NCBI GenBank assembly: GCA_015832175.1
Contig: WJXW01000010.1
Coordinates: 1,612,001-1,676,000, forward strand
Direction of reading: 5' to 3'
DNA length: 64,000 nucleotides
DNA from: Paraphaeosphaeria minitans
Taxonomy: Eukaryota; Ascomycota; Dothideomycetes; Pleosporales; Didymosphaeriaceae
The stretch's first letter is position 1, and every line of letters starts with the position of its first letter. Shown in pieces: positions 43,932 through 55,284 of the stretch. The notes beneath the pieces were generated by a model, which had not been told where the DNA came from, did not search any database, and worked only from the letters and a program-made list of their open reading frames with translations. The translations under genes and the position numbers were made by a program.

Positions 43932-45608
43932 CTACGGCCCGTAGATTTCCAACGCCCTTTGTTCTTTATCAAGCTTGGCAATAGCTAACCATCCAATGCC
44001 CCTCAACGCACCAACTTTCCAATTTTCAAACACCATCCTAGCAAGACTCCGCTGTTCCAAGGTCGGCGCATGCATGGCGACAAGAAACAGTGGGTTGTGC
44101 AGCCGAAGGTAAGCGAAGCCCGTGTCGCGGAGCCTCAGGTACCAAGATACCGAGAGAATGAGCGCGTGATGGTCAGTCATAGAAGGTGGCGGAAATGAAG
44201 GGTCAAACTGCATCGAAGGTGGGGATGAGCTCGGTGGTGTATCAGGCGATTGCCATGTTCGGCTCGTATTACTGGATGATGAGGAGGTAGGCGATGGAGA
44301 CTTGGATCTTTGGGACGGCATGAAAGGAAGAGAGGCCGTCGAATACGTGGAAAATGCATCGTAGGTAGGCGCCAGTACATCGAGGAGTATGTAGCAGGCG
44401 CTGAAATACGCGTACGTCAGGGCCGTGAAAGGATCTCTAAAGTCGGTATAGCCAGTCCTGGGGCTGGTCCAGCACAGTCGCTGTCCTTTGCTTTTTTGGG
44501 CGTACTCGGTCCACATTTGATGCACCTCTTCTCTTGCTTTTATGTATTCCTTCCTTTTTCGCGCGATATCTACGGATATCACCATCTCGCCAGACTTTGA
44601 CTGAAGTTCCATCAGTCTGGCCAACGGTGTGAGGACCTGCATGTTGAGTGGCAACTTTTCCGGCATCCAACCGCAAGCTTCTAGGAGGACGCGTTTCATG
44701 ACCGGATCGTCACGTATCCGAGGACTGGATGTGGTCAGGTACACGAAACACAGCTGTATCCTGACATGGAAGAAGACGTTGATGAGCATGGGTCCAGGTT
44801 CGCCTCCTCCAGGTCCCTTTCCTTTCTTGTCCCCCTGCGCTTTCGAAGCCTGCTCCAACGCATTGTCAATCATCTTTGCACAAGCAAGGTTGTGCAATGC
44901 AAACCCCTCCCCAGAACTCGCCACAATTGACTCGAACAAGGTCAACAACAGACTTGTCATGACCATGTACAGGTCTTTAGCCTTGTCCCCCTTCTCTTGC
45001 AGGACTTTTCCTTGGCAACGCAAGCTCCCACCGTATAACCCGTACGCATGATGTAGAAGGGCATCGTTTCTTAATTCCAAGCTACTGAACGCTGCAGTAG
45101 TGGCTCGGAGGGCTAAGCTCAGCGCTTCGTTCCTTTGGGTAGTTGAAGAGCCTTGTGATGCAGATGGAGGAGGTGCAGCAGCCATCCTCGGCAACGCATG
45201 CAACCAGCTCGGTGTACGTCGAACCGCACCGGGCATATGCCTTCCTTCAGCGCACATGAACGCGGTCAAGTTTTGAAAAAACGCTTCCCCCAAAACGTAT
45301 CGCGGGCTGACGTCCACTTGTAGAACGAAGGCCATCTCATCGGGGAGGGACCCCATGCCAACCGCTTTGCCTCTGCCATTTTCAATCCGTCGAACAGCTT
45401 CCAGAGAGTTGGCTTGAGGTGAGGGTCTCTTAGCCCGAGGCTTCTTTCCAGATGGATAGGAAGATGTGTCCACGAAGAGAAGGGGGGCATCGGTGGGACC
45501 GGGGCATTGCCTTTTGAACCGCATGCACATGAGACAGGTGGGCATCGTGGCGTCGCATTTTATACGTTTCTGGCGGCACGTCGCACATGCTCGACCTCTG
45601 CGTGGCAT
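43932..45608 (-). CDS. Zn2Cys6 transcription factor (fungal regulator, DUF3468-like)
   Basis: This single exon gives 558 residues from the ATG at 45608, where the protein starts MPRRGRACATCRQKRIKCD. The zinc cluster C8-x2-C11-x6-C18-x6-C25-x2-C28-x6-C35 lies at the very N terminus. An in-frame upstream ATG would add 47 residues unlike the family. The region from about 100 to 430 (PRYVLGEAFFQNLTAFM, LSLALRATTAAFSSLELRND and DLYMVMTSLLLTLFESI) is the helical middle domain of fungal transcription factors with the GP-type N-terminal linker. A Ser/Pro-rich insert (SPSPTSSSSSNTSRTWQSPD-like) precedes the conserved C-terminal helices. The targets are unknown. Confidence 0.88.
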   Translation of the reverse strand: MPRRGRACATCRQKRIKCDATMPTCLMCMRFKRQCPGPTDAPLLFVDTSSYPSGKKPRAKRPSPQANSLEAVRRIENGRGKAVGMGSLPDEMAFVLQVDVSPRYVLGEAFFQNLTAFMCAEGRHMPGAVRRTPSWLHALPRMAAAPPPSASQGSSTTQRNEALSLALRATTAAFSSLELRNDALLHHAYGLYGGSLRCQGKVLQEKGDKAKDLYMVMTSLLLTLFESIVASSGEGFALHNLACAKMIDNALEQASKAQGDKKGKGPGGGEPGPMLINVFFHVRIQLCFVYLTTSSPRIRDDPVMKRVLLEACGWMPEKLPLNMQVLTPLARLMELQSKSGEMVISVDIARKRKEYIKAREEVHQMWTEYAQKSKGQRLCWTSPRTGYTDFRDPFTALTYAYFSACYILLDVLAPTYDAFSTYSTASLPFMPSQRSKSPSPTSSSSSNTSRTWQSPDTPPSSSPPSMQFDPSFPPPSMTDHHALILSVSWYLRLRDTGFAYLRLHNPLFLVAMHAPTLEQRSLARMVFENWKVGALRGIGWLAIAKLDKEQRALEIYGP

Positions 45609-47972
45609 GCTGGGAGCTGAACGTATCTGGCTGATACAATAGTATGTGCGATACCGAAAAAAAGTTCTTTGGGTCTTGGTCTTGATACCCGGATGTTGGC
45701 CAACGTAGGTTAAAATGTTCCTCGATTGCGTGGATTGGAGAAACTGCAAATCCCGAGCACATTGGTTGTCAGTCTAATAACTATCGAGTCCGTGCTTCAG
45801 TCCTACCTAGTGAGTCGGGCTATGCACTGGACACGATATCGCAATCTAGATTTTTTCCGTGCAATGAGGCTCAATCGCTGTTGCGGAAGGAATCAGCATA
45901 GGAGATCCTGCAAGGCTGAGACTCGGACTCTTGTGATGTCACGAAACGCCGACCGAACGCTCATGCATACGACGAATCAAGGTTTCCCAGGCAGTCCTTG
46001 CTCTTGCGGTAGGTACTTTGCTCTCCGTCGTCGGTATGTCTCGACACCCTCCTCGCTTTTCGAATTCCGCAGCGCCCGGGACGACAGACTGAGATATTAG
46101 GCGATCTGTTCTGCACGGGCAGAGCCCCTCCAAGATGTAGCAAGGCAAAAGATGTGAGTGAATTCGAGAGTGACAGGCGGTGTGGAATGGCATGCACGCG
46201 TGGTCCAGTACAGGTCTCGAGGTGTAGGCGGCGTAGGATGGAATTGAACGACCCAGCCTACTGGCTCAACCGTCATACTTAAAACCAGGCGCCGGGCGAC
46301 ATGCACGCAGACACCCAAAGGAACGCGGGAGCAGGGGTCGCTCGTCCGTGTATGACTCGCTGGCTCAACGGCCGCGTATTCCGACCTTCTCTGCTAGCGT
46401 GGAGCAGCGAGAAGCGCATTCTGAACATTCGCACGTACCTAGCCATACCGAAAGCCGCGGTGGGAGTTCAGGGCAATGTGCACGATGTTTCGGGTAGATG
46501 GGCTGGAGTAGGACAGGGATGGGGGCCGTACGTTTGTGGTGGAATTGGCAGAGTTGCGGCGCGTGCACACCTGAGAAGGCGCACGCGTCAACGTCCGGCA
46601 CATCCCACCCGCTTCCCCAGACGCTGTGTTATTGATGCTCGCTGCAAGATAAAGTAAAGACAAGGACGGCAAAGAAACAAAAGAGAAATTCAGGTCTGTA
46701 CGTCGATCAGGACAGGCTCGAACTGAAGGGATCCCCATGAAGCCTCCCTCCGATACGCCCGCCTCGCGCAAATAGATCCACCCGTCCTGATCGACAAACA
46801 GCAAGGCATCTGATAGGGGCAACACGGCAATAACGACAAATCTCTTGCCGACGACCGAGAGTCGGTCCGGTTGCAATCATTGACTTGCTTTTTCTCATCT
46901 GCACTGAAGCCGCGTCCTGCCTTGTTCCAAGCATCCTGCCCCCCACATGAAACAAACGCGACGTTATCATGTACCTTTTATAGTGCAACGACAACACCTG
47001 CCAGGATAGGCCAGAGCAGCCGCGGTGCAGTGGCCAAAGATAGACTATCGTCAGGCTGCATGCTTCCGATCCCGATCTAGTACCTACGCCATACGCAGCT
47101 ATAGTGCTACATCCTGCAAGCAGCTCTAAGAACTAGGTCAAAAGTTTCAGTGTACTGTGTCACCCCAAGCTAAAGCATACATATATTGACTACTGCCCTC
47201 ACTGTTCTTTGCGACGTGTATCGTAAGGGAGCCGAGGTCAGCAGCTACCTACCCCCTCCTCGCCAGAAGTCCTTTGCCTTGCCATCAACCCACAGTTACC
47301 GTACAACGTAGCAGTGGAAAAAAAGAAAAGGAACAATACAGAGCGCAGCCACCCGCCTCACAACGTACATTCTTCGCTTCGGACGACTTCGGAAGTCGTC
47401 CGAAGCAACTCCAGAGTCGCACCCATGTGTTCGCCTAGAAGTTCGCCACCACGCCCCCTCCTGCCAGGATCAACAGGCCCACCTTGCATGACCTGGGGAC
47501 GACAAAGAAAGGCATCTTGCAGCCTCACCCACGCGAACACTGGCAGACACAGGGCTTCGCCCGTGGCTTTTCTGACACAACACCGTCTTCCACCAAAGCG
47601 GCCATCAGCACGCATGGCCAACGAACAGGGTCCGCGGGCGGCGACGCATGAACATGGAGAACAACAGCGCCGGAAGTCCGCGGAAGACTGGCCGCGCGGC
47701 GGAAAGAGCAACGTCTCGTGGATCTGCTTTCCCCAACACACGACGAGCAACGACCAGAATGGATGTCACAGCAAGAAGCAGGCCCTGGCAACGACGCAAC
47801 GACTCCATTGAACCATTGGCATACCACGCCCAACCCCGTGTCATACACATAGCAGCGCCCGTGCCACGAACATAGCCACATGAAAAAAGTAACCTTGACC
47901 TACACGAGAGAAAAACCACGTCTCTCTTTCCACCTCCGGCCATTCTACTCACGAGTTCTACGCGGGGACCCC
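45609..47972. other. Gene-free region before smc3
   Basis: About 2.4 kb with no supportable gene. Open frames overlap and carry no motifs. A perfect 31-base palindrome is listed separately. Confidence 0.45.
47376..47406. repeat. Perfect inverted repeat, 15-bp arms, 1-base centre
   Basis: GCTTCGGACGACTTC, then G, then GAAGTCGTCCGAAGC. Both arms match without error. It could form a hairpin or cruciform or bind a dimeric factor. It lies about 570 bases beyond the smc3 stop codon in intergenic DNA. Confidence 0.9.
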
Positions 47973-50900
47973 CTACGCCCCCGGCCTCTGACTCGTCTCC
48001 ACGAAATCCAACGCCCCCTCCCGATCAAACACATCAATCTTGCTGCTCGCGTTCACAAAGCTAACAGCATAGCACTTGTCCGCGACGAGCACCATCTCGG
48101 GTCTGAACGTCGTGCAGATGAACTGACCACCACCCTCGCCGCTCTCGCCGCCTTTGCCTGATAGCTTCCGCAGCATCTCCGCGACCGCAGTGCGGTACTG
48201 CGCGTCGAGGTTGGCGTCGATTTCGTCGAAGAGGTAGAACGGCGCGGGGTCGCACTGCTGTATTGCGAAGACGAGTGCGAGCGCACACAGCGCCTTTTGG
48301 CCGCCCGAGAGCTGCTGGATCCGCTGCTGCTCGTCGTGCTTGGAATTGAAGGACACGGCGATTCCGACGCCTGTGTAGTTCTCCACTGAGGCGCCCTTGG
48401 CCCGGCGCTCGTCTTCGTCGTCGTCGTCGCCGCGCGTTTCGCGGTCGGAGCGCCGCTGGATAATGAGCCGGCCTTTGCCTGCGGGGACGAGCTGCACGAA
48501 AACTTCGGAGAAGTACTTTGAGACTTGCTTGAATGTGCGGGCGATGGCTTCGTCTTTGCGCTGGTCGAGCACTTCTATGAGGATCTCGATGGATTCGCGC
48601 GACGTGTTGAGCTCGCCGCGGCGATGGATGAGTTGTTCGCGGCGTTTTGTGAAGTCTTCGTATTGCTGGAAGGCTTTCTTGTTGACGTTTTTGAACTTTC
48701 GCAAGGCCTTGTTGACCTTTTCGAGTTCGCTAGCGAGCTGCTTCGTGTTAGCTCAGGCATGACTGGCGTTCATGTCTGGAACTTACTTTATCTTCAGACC
48801 ACTTGGTGTAACGGCGGTAGATCTCTTCCGGCAGCGTGCCAAGATCCCGGAGGTCTCGCTGCACCTCGTCCAGTTGCTTCTTGAGCTCGGCGCGCTTCTG
48901 CATGTTCTTATCTAGGTTGCCTTGGTGGTTCTCTATAGCTTTTGCGATCTTGCGATTCACTTGCTCTTTCTCGGCCCTGGAGGCCTCCAACTCCGTGAGC
49001 TGCGTGTTGGTTTCGTCGCGTGAACTCTCACGCTCTCGTATTTGCCGGTCTAGATCTGCAATCGTCTTGTCGATGGCCTTCAACTGTCGCTGAACGTCCT
49101 TCAACCTCGTCGACTGGTTTCCGCCATCGCCTGAGCCACTCTGTTGAGCCAGTAGTTGATCGAGCTTTGGACGCAGGAGCTCGCGTAGCTCGATCTCAAT
49201 CTCTGCCTTGCGAGTCTCCAAATCGACTCGCTGTGAGGTGATTCCAGAGAGTTGTTTGTTCACTTCCCTGATGGTGCTACCGAGAGATTGCAGCTGCTGT
49301 TCCTCATCCTTGTTTAGCGCCTTCTTGAAGTCTGATGCGAGCTCTGCCTCCAGCTCACTTTGCTGACTGGCGAGTGTGTTGATGTGCTGTCTAATCGACA
49401 CTGCATCTCGTTGGAAACGGTCGATCCGATCTTGCTTCTGCTGCAACTCGGCTTGCTTTTTGCGCAATTGCTCCCTCATCGGTACATAACTCTGCTCGGC
49501 GTGGTTTTTTTGATACTCAGCCTTCCGGACCTCGCTCGCTGCAGCGGTGACCTGTTGTCGAAGCCTGTCCAACTCCTCATTGGTCTCGCGCTCGCGGGTC
49601 CTCAAATCTTCAAGTTGCGCTCTGAGGTCAGCGACTTTGTTGTATGCGTCTATCTTCGACTTGCTGGGGTCGAAATATCCACCGTGGTATCCACCCTTTC
49701 TATGTGCTCGGTCGCCGTCTGGTGTGAGTGCCAAGACTCCTTCGTGAGTCCTTACGAGGCTCTGACAGATGCTAAGCTCTGGACAAACAACAACTCTGCC
49801 GAAGACGTGCCTGATAGCTTTTTCGAATTGCGGGTCATACCGAAGTTTTGGTAGTAGTGGTTGCGCGTCGGCAGTCTGAGGAATCTGTGTGTGCCGTGGG
49901 CTAACGCGGTTCAGCGCCATGAAAGTAAGTCGACCGCCCTTCTCTTTATTCAGGAGGGAGATGACTTTGGCAGCAGTTTCGTCGGTGTCGCACACTACGT
50001 GGAACAAGGACCCCTGTGCGGCTATTTCGGTGGCGATCTTGTAGGGCGCGGGTACATGTATCAGATCTGCAACTGTACCGTAGATTCCGGTGAGATTGTG
50101 CCTTTCCTTCAGGCGTTCCAAAGTCTCCAAACCGCGGCTGGTGGCATGGTCCAACAAGTGGTTCAGGCTGTTCTGGGCCATTCGCAACTGCGTGTCTGCA
50201 TTCTTGACCTGTGACTGCAGTCTATATTGCTCACGGCTCAGAGTTGATTGTCGGTCGGTTAGCGTCTGCTGAGCGTCTATTGCTTTTTGGACCGCTTCTC
50301 CAAGACCGACATTGTTGTCGCCCTCGTTGGAGAGATTACCTTCCAGATCGGAGATTTCATCCTCGAGCGTTTCTATGACCCCTCGAAGCACATTGATGTC
50401 GTCGTCGGTCTGCATTTGCACAGACTTCCTGGTGGCCAACTGCATCGTGATGCCGTCGATTTCGGTCCGGAGCGCATCGTCGCGCTGTCTCTTGCTGATG
50501 TACGAGGCACCGCGGCCCTGTTTGTCATAGAGTCGCTTCTGCTGTGCCTTGGCCTCGGCGAGCTGGGAACTCACAGCGTCTTCTTCATCCTTCTTTGCAT
50601 TGTATGTGGGCAGCAGCTGTGCAAACTCGGTCTCGCGAGCAGTCATATCGTGCCGCACCAATGCGAGGTCCTTGTCGCGTTGTTTTTGAGACTGCTTCGC
50701 AGCTGACTGGCCGTCGGTGAGGTCGTTGAGCTCGAGCTCGATGGCTGCCTTTTGCCGTGAAGCCTTCCGTCGGTCGTCCTCCAGACGTGCGCGCTCGGCT
50801 GTCAACAGGTCAATCTCGCTCTTCAGCTCGGCGATCTGGTCAGCGATGCGGCCCATGTCCTGCTCGTTTTGCACAAACACAGCCTTTTGGTTGTCCACAT

Positions 50901-51708
50901 CTGCTGCGCCGTTGTGTCTCCGCGCCTCTATTCTGTTGAGGTCCGACTCTATGCTCTTTTCGATGCGTGAGTTCAGGGTATGCAGGATGGCGCGGCGCTC
51001 GCGGTCGTTCTTGTTGTAGGCCTCGAGCTCCGACTTCTCGCCCTCGAGCTCGTCCAGGCGGGTGTTGATGTCGGCGACAAGGGTGTCGATGCGCTCGCAC
51101 GACTTGTCCGTATCGTTCATCAGCTTCAGACTGTCAGTACGGCGCTTCTCGTAGACGCTGGAGCCCGATATCTCCTTGAGCATGTTCAGGCGCTCCCCGT
51201 CCTTCATATTGGTGAGCGTAGCAACGCGGCCCTGGGGCACAATGTAGAAGGGGTTGGACCGCGACAAGCCAGCCGCCTCGAGCATCTCGTTGACTTCGCG
51301 GCGCGTGGCGTTTTTGCGGTCCATGGAGAACTCGTCCTTTTTCAGGCCGATGGTGCGGCGGAGGGTAAACTCGTCCTTGTTGTTGTTATGGAAGCGGCCG
51401 TCGCTGTTGTCGAAGACGACCTCGACATAGGCCGACTGCACGGGGGCGCCCGATCCTTCCTGCGGCTGTCAATATCCAGCAACGAGTGAGCGGGGAGGGC
51501 GTCGTACGTGCAGCAGGGCCTGGCGCTCCTCCTTGCTCATGTTCTCGTACTCGTCGCCCAGCACGAAGCGCACCGCCGAAAAGAAGTTGGTCTTGCCCGC
51601 GCCATTGCGTCCGACAATGACGTTGCTCTTGGGCGAGAAGGACTCGGTCTTGACCTGGTTCTTGTACGTCTTGAAGCCCTGGATGGTGATGTGCTTGATG
51701 TGACCCAT
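47973..51708 (-). CDS. smc3: Cohesin subunit Smc3
   Basis: Smc3 pairs with Smc1 and the kleisin Scc1 to hold sister chromatids together. Three exons, 51708-51508, 51459-48787 and 48737-47973 (all phase 0), give 1212 residues, the normal length. The Walker A GRNGAGKTN (33-41) lies in exon 1. The splice LLH|EGSGAPVQSAYVEVVFDN restores a conserved block. KKDEFS (107-112) holds the paired lysines acetylated by Eco1. The hinge lies around GIYGTVADLIHVPAPYK to FMALNRVSP, flanked by long coiled coils. The C-terminal head has the signature LSGGQKALCALALVFAIQ and Walker B PFYLFDEIDANLD. The first intron starts GTACGA. The model is secure. Confidence 0.97.
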
Positions 51709-52743
51709 GGTGGCGGCTGCGCGGACGGGCGGGCGCGAAGGGTGGCTCTATAGGCGAAGTGGGCAGTCAGGACATGGTCGTGCAGGCGTCGTCAACGTGA
51801 ATGCGCCAGCAAGCAACGCGCGACGACGCGACTTGCCAAGCCCCGCCCGGAGAAACCGCCCGCCGCGATTTTGCGCGCGTCATCCTGCATCGAGCGCGTC
51901 GAGCGCGGGTGCACCGTGTAGATAGATGGAGGCAAGCATACGCCTACTAACTACAACCCCATTCTCGAAGCCATTATTGCCTGAGCCTCGCCATCAAGAT
52001 TTGGTCACTCTCGTGGGTGGCCAGCTTGAGTCTGCTCAGGGCATACTTAGGTGCTCGCGTTCTTCCCATTCACCGTAGTCTTCTCTCAGCGTCAAACTGT
52101 CATTTTCCATCTTTTAGCCTCCTCTGTCTATCTCACATGTTACTTGCCTGCCATCGGTACGTGAGCACCGAATGTGGCTGCCTCATCATACACCAGCTTC
52201 CTCGAGCCGCCTTGGACGTGTGATGTTGATCGCCTAAGACGTGTGATACCTATTAACTACCTAAGACGTGTAATGCTAACTACCTATAACGTGTAATACT
52301 AATACTTAAAGACATATAATATTAACTACTTGAGACGTGTGATGCTAACTACTTAAGACGTGTGGTGCTAACCACCGAAAACGTGTAATATCAACCGCCC
52401 AGGACGTGTAGTCTAGTATCAACCACCCAAGGCATATCGAGCGGCCCCGCTGTGGCCATTCACATCCAACACGTTACACATATTGGAAGTTGCGAGGTCA
52501 TGAGCCATGTCTGGTTCCAGCCGTTTGGGTCTGCCATCCCAACAATATAGGTACAAGCCCACAGCTCCCGCACACGCGACAGCCATGGCCTTAGCGAACA
52601 GCCTGCGCACTTCGCTCGTCTCACAGGGCCTCCATATCACCGAGAGCGCGAGCCTCGTCAACTTGGTCGCATAGTCAACGCGACGCTCCTCGCTTTCACG
52701 CGCAGTCACTCCGTCACTGATACGGTACCCAACTACCGCCGCC
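51709..52743. other. Intergenic region with a decayed minisatellite
   Basis: It holds the smc3 promoter and an array of about 23-bp units (listed separately). A minus-strand frame ending at 52419 with one hydrophobic stretch (AMAVACAGAVGLYLYCW) overlaps the next gene head-to-head and is less well supported. Confidence 0.45.
52217..52432. repeat. Degenerate minisatellite of about 23 bp, about 9 units
   Basis: Units follow AAGACGTGTRATGCTAACTA with variable ends (CCTA, CTTA, CCGA, CCCA). Differences between units are mostly C/T and G/A changes. Confidence 0.8.
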
Positions 52744-53212
52744 ATGATCTGCAGCGCCATCCGAGGTTTCTTCGCCCGTCTCATCACCTACCGGACTGGC
52801 AAGAGCATGCAAAAAGCCGCAAGACGTCGAAAAGCGCGCGATCGCAAAGCCAGTGAGCAGAAGTGGGCTGAGGGTCATAGACAAGTCCCTCCATCAGGTA
52901 CGTCCTTTGGTCCTGTACCTAGGCAATGTCATGAACCACTTTCCGTTTGCATCCATACACACAGCTTGCAAAGGATGGGGTGATTCACGACTGCATAACC
53001 TTCCTTGCCTGCACTAACACTGGACAGCGGCGCAACGTCCGGGCGCATCTGAAGGCTACAACGTCGAGACGGAGGACTGTGTACGGTCAATGCGAACCGA
53101 GCAGCCGGCGAAGAAGACCGTCAGGCGGAAACTGCTAAAGCCATGGCAGAGGAGCTTGGAAACGTTGGAGATAGGTCGCATTGGGACCGCAGAGAAGTTC
53201 TACCGCCAGTAG
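52744..53212 (+). CDS. Small basic protein, spliced, unknown function
   Basis: Exons 52744-52897 and 53028-53212 join in phase 1 (CATCAG|GTACGT ... CTAACACTGGACAG|CG), giving 112 residues. The intron has a branch-like CACTAAC 11 bases before its end. The ATG context is good (CCGCCATGA). The N-terminal part is MICSAIRGFFARLITYRTG, a short hydrophobic/aromatic start, followed by a strongly basic helix (AARRRKARDRKASEQKW). The C-terminal half contains EGYNVETEDCVRSMR and LETLEIGRIGTAEKFYRQ. I recognise no family. The second exon is open only in the spliced phase, which supports the model. An antisense frame begins at the same CATG and would exclude it if real. Confidence 0.45.
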
Positions 53213-54389
53213 GCGTACACCCGAGCGGCAACTATTGGGCGGGTGTGGGACGGAGCCCGTGTCGCTTCAACACTGTACTATGAATAAAAAGAAATGAAAT
53301 TTTCACAATTCATACATATATCTCCATGCCGCTTTTGTTGCTGTAACAACCCGCATTCAACGTCTACACGTTCTGCAACACAGCTATAATTTCGACATAG
53401 TCTTGGGAGTTAGGTCATACCAGGGGATTCCTTATCCGTACCGGCAACGTAACGCACCTTAAGTCATACCACCATGCACTACTACACAGCTGCGACCTGC
53501 TGGCATAGTCAGACTCAAGTGAAGCAAGGATGCACTGCACCCGTGAGAAAATCAGCAACGTTTAGCAATGCAAGTCAGTAGTCCTTCCGGACCAGACCCT
53601 GCCACAACCCTATCCCGCACCAAGTCCTACCAGGATCCGTTCTCCTTTATCAGAATCAATAGCCTATCATACCCTAAGTACACTCAGGCTGCACCCTTAT
53701 ACCTCAACGTCATATTTACTAAAGCCCATCAAGATGACTCGGAATACCACGAGCCGTCCCTGCCGCTGCCGCTGCGTCCGGCACTTCATACCCACATCTG
53801 AGGATCTCGCCTCCTACCTCTCGTACGCGCCGCAATAGCAACTTGTACGTAACAACGTCAAGATACCTCTGTATACATTGAGCTCATCTAAGAAGGAACC
53901 AGCGCGGGAGAAGATGTTACCACACATTGACTTGGTTGGAGACAAGCGCCTGTTGTTACTTTCTACCTGGGATATTAGGACTATTGTATCCAGTCACAAC
54001 CACCATCTTGCATCCAAGGAAATCGAAACTTGCAGACGTGGTACGAGGCATCACCAAAAGGGAACTGGGACTGCGGTGGCATGCATCCGACCACCCTCTT
54101 TTGGGGAAATGAGAGAAAGCACAAAAAAAGACACATCACAGCATATCTCATAGCAAGCACGGACTTGACGCGTAAATATTCAATTCGGGGTAGATAGATC
54201 CACGGCGAAGAGAACAAGCCAGCTCACAGCGCCAGAACCCCAATCCCATCGTTCTCCAATCTCCGTATCTCATCAGCATGCAGCATCGTCAATCCCACTG
54301 TCTAATCTCCAGGAACTACCCCGGAGCTCTACAGTCCAAATGCCTCCCCCCCACCCACCCACACACTTTTTTTTTCCCCTAGCACCCAT
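53213..54389. other. Intergenic region, no gene seen
   Basis: Short overlapping open frames only. The 3' end is the trypsin gene's downstream region with a T-rich stretch near 54367-54375. Confidence 0.5.
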
Positions 54390-55284
54390 TTAAGCGTACT
54401 GGTTGATGAAGGTCAGCTGGGTAGCAACGCGAGTGTAGACGCCAGCGTAGCCGCGGAGCGCACAGCCGTTGCCAAAGGAGACGACGCCGATGAGGGTCTT
54501 GGAGCCGGTGGTGATGAGAGGGCCTCCGGAGTCGCCCTGGCACGAGTCCTTGCCGCCGGCCGCCTCGGCAGCGCACACCATGTTGGTGGTGATGGACGAG
54601 GTGCCGTATTGCGACTGGCAGGTGGCACGGGCGACGATCGGGACGCTGACGTAGCGGAGGGCCGCGGGGATCGAGCCGCCCGAGCTGGTGGTTCCCCTGT
54701 GTGGCATGCGTTAGTTTTCTTTTTCTTTTTCTGTCTTGAGTTCATGGCTCGGGGGAGACGGGGGGGGGGGTCGTACCATCCTGCGACGGTGGAGGAAGAG
54801 CCTGAAGCCGGGTCGGAGCCCGAGGAAGGGAGGCTGATGTAGCCGATGGTCGAGCTCGTGGGGATCGAGGTAGAGAGCTTGAAGATGGCAATGTCGTTGT
54901 TGTTACCCGAGTAGGCGGGGTTGACAATGACTTGGGAGACCTTGGAGGTGACGCCTCCGGAAGCCCAGGTCTGTGGCCTTGTTAGCGATCCGGACTGGAG
55001 GGTCGATGTTCGCGTCAAAGACTTACGAGGGTACCGGCACGGATGGTGTACGATGAGGCTGAGCGAGTAGCACAGTGGGCAGCCGTGATGACAGTGTTGG
55101 CGTTCAAGAGCGAACCTCCGCAGTAGTGGGAGCCGCTGACTTGAATGCTGACAATGTACGGGAACTGTCCGGCGGTAGCAGCAGAGCCACCGACGATTTG
55201 CACGGAGAAGTCATCCTGAGGCTGAGCCGCGGGAGCAGCAGCGACGAGCGCAGGGAGCGCGAGGAAGAGATTCTTGAGCTGCAT
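54390..55284 (-). CDS. Secreted trypsin-like serine protease (S1)
   Basis: Three exons, 55284-55027, 54970-54777 and 54696-54390, give 252 residues. A signal peptide ([19 protein letters not shown]) and a short propeptide precede the mature start [17 protein letters not shown]. The catalytic triad is His70 (TAAHC), Asp112 (NNDIAIF) and Ser207 (GDSGGP). Asp201 in [10 protein letters not shown] sits in the specificity pocket and predicts cleavage after Lys/Arg. Cysteines pair as in the family (HYCGGS with TAAHC, and around ATCQSQ, NMVC and GNGC). Extracellular alkaline trypsins of this type, such as SNP1 of Parastagonospora, are known from plant-associated fungi. Intron 2 starts GTACGA and contains a G10 run. 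The ATG chosen starts the signal peptide; an upstream frame is ignored. Confidence 0.95.
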
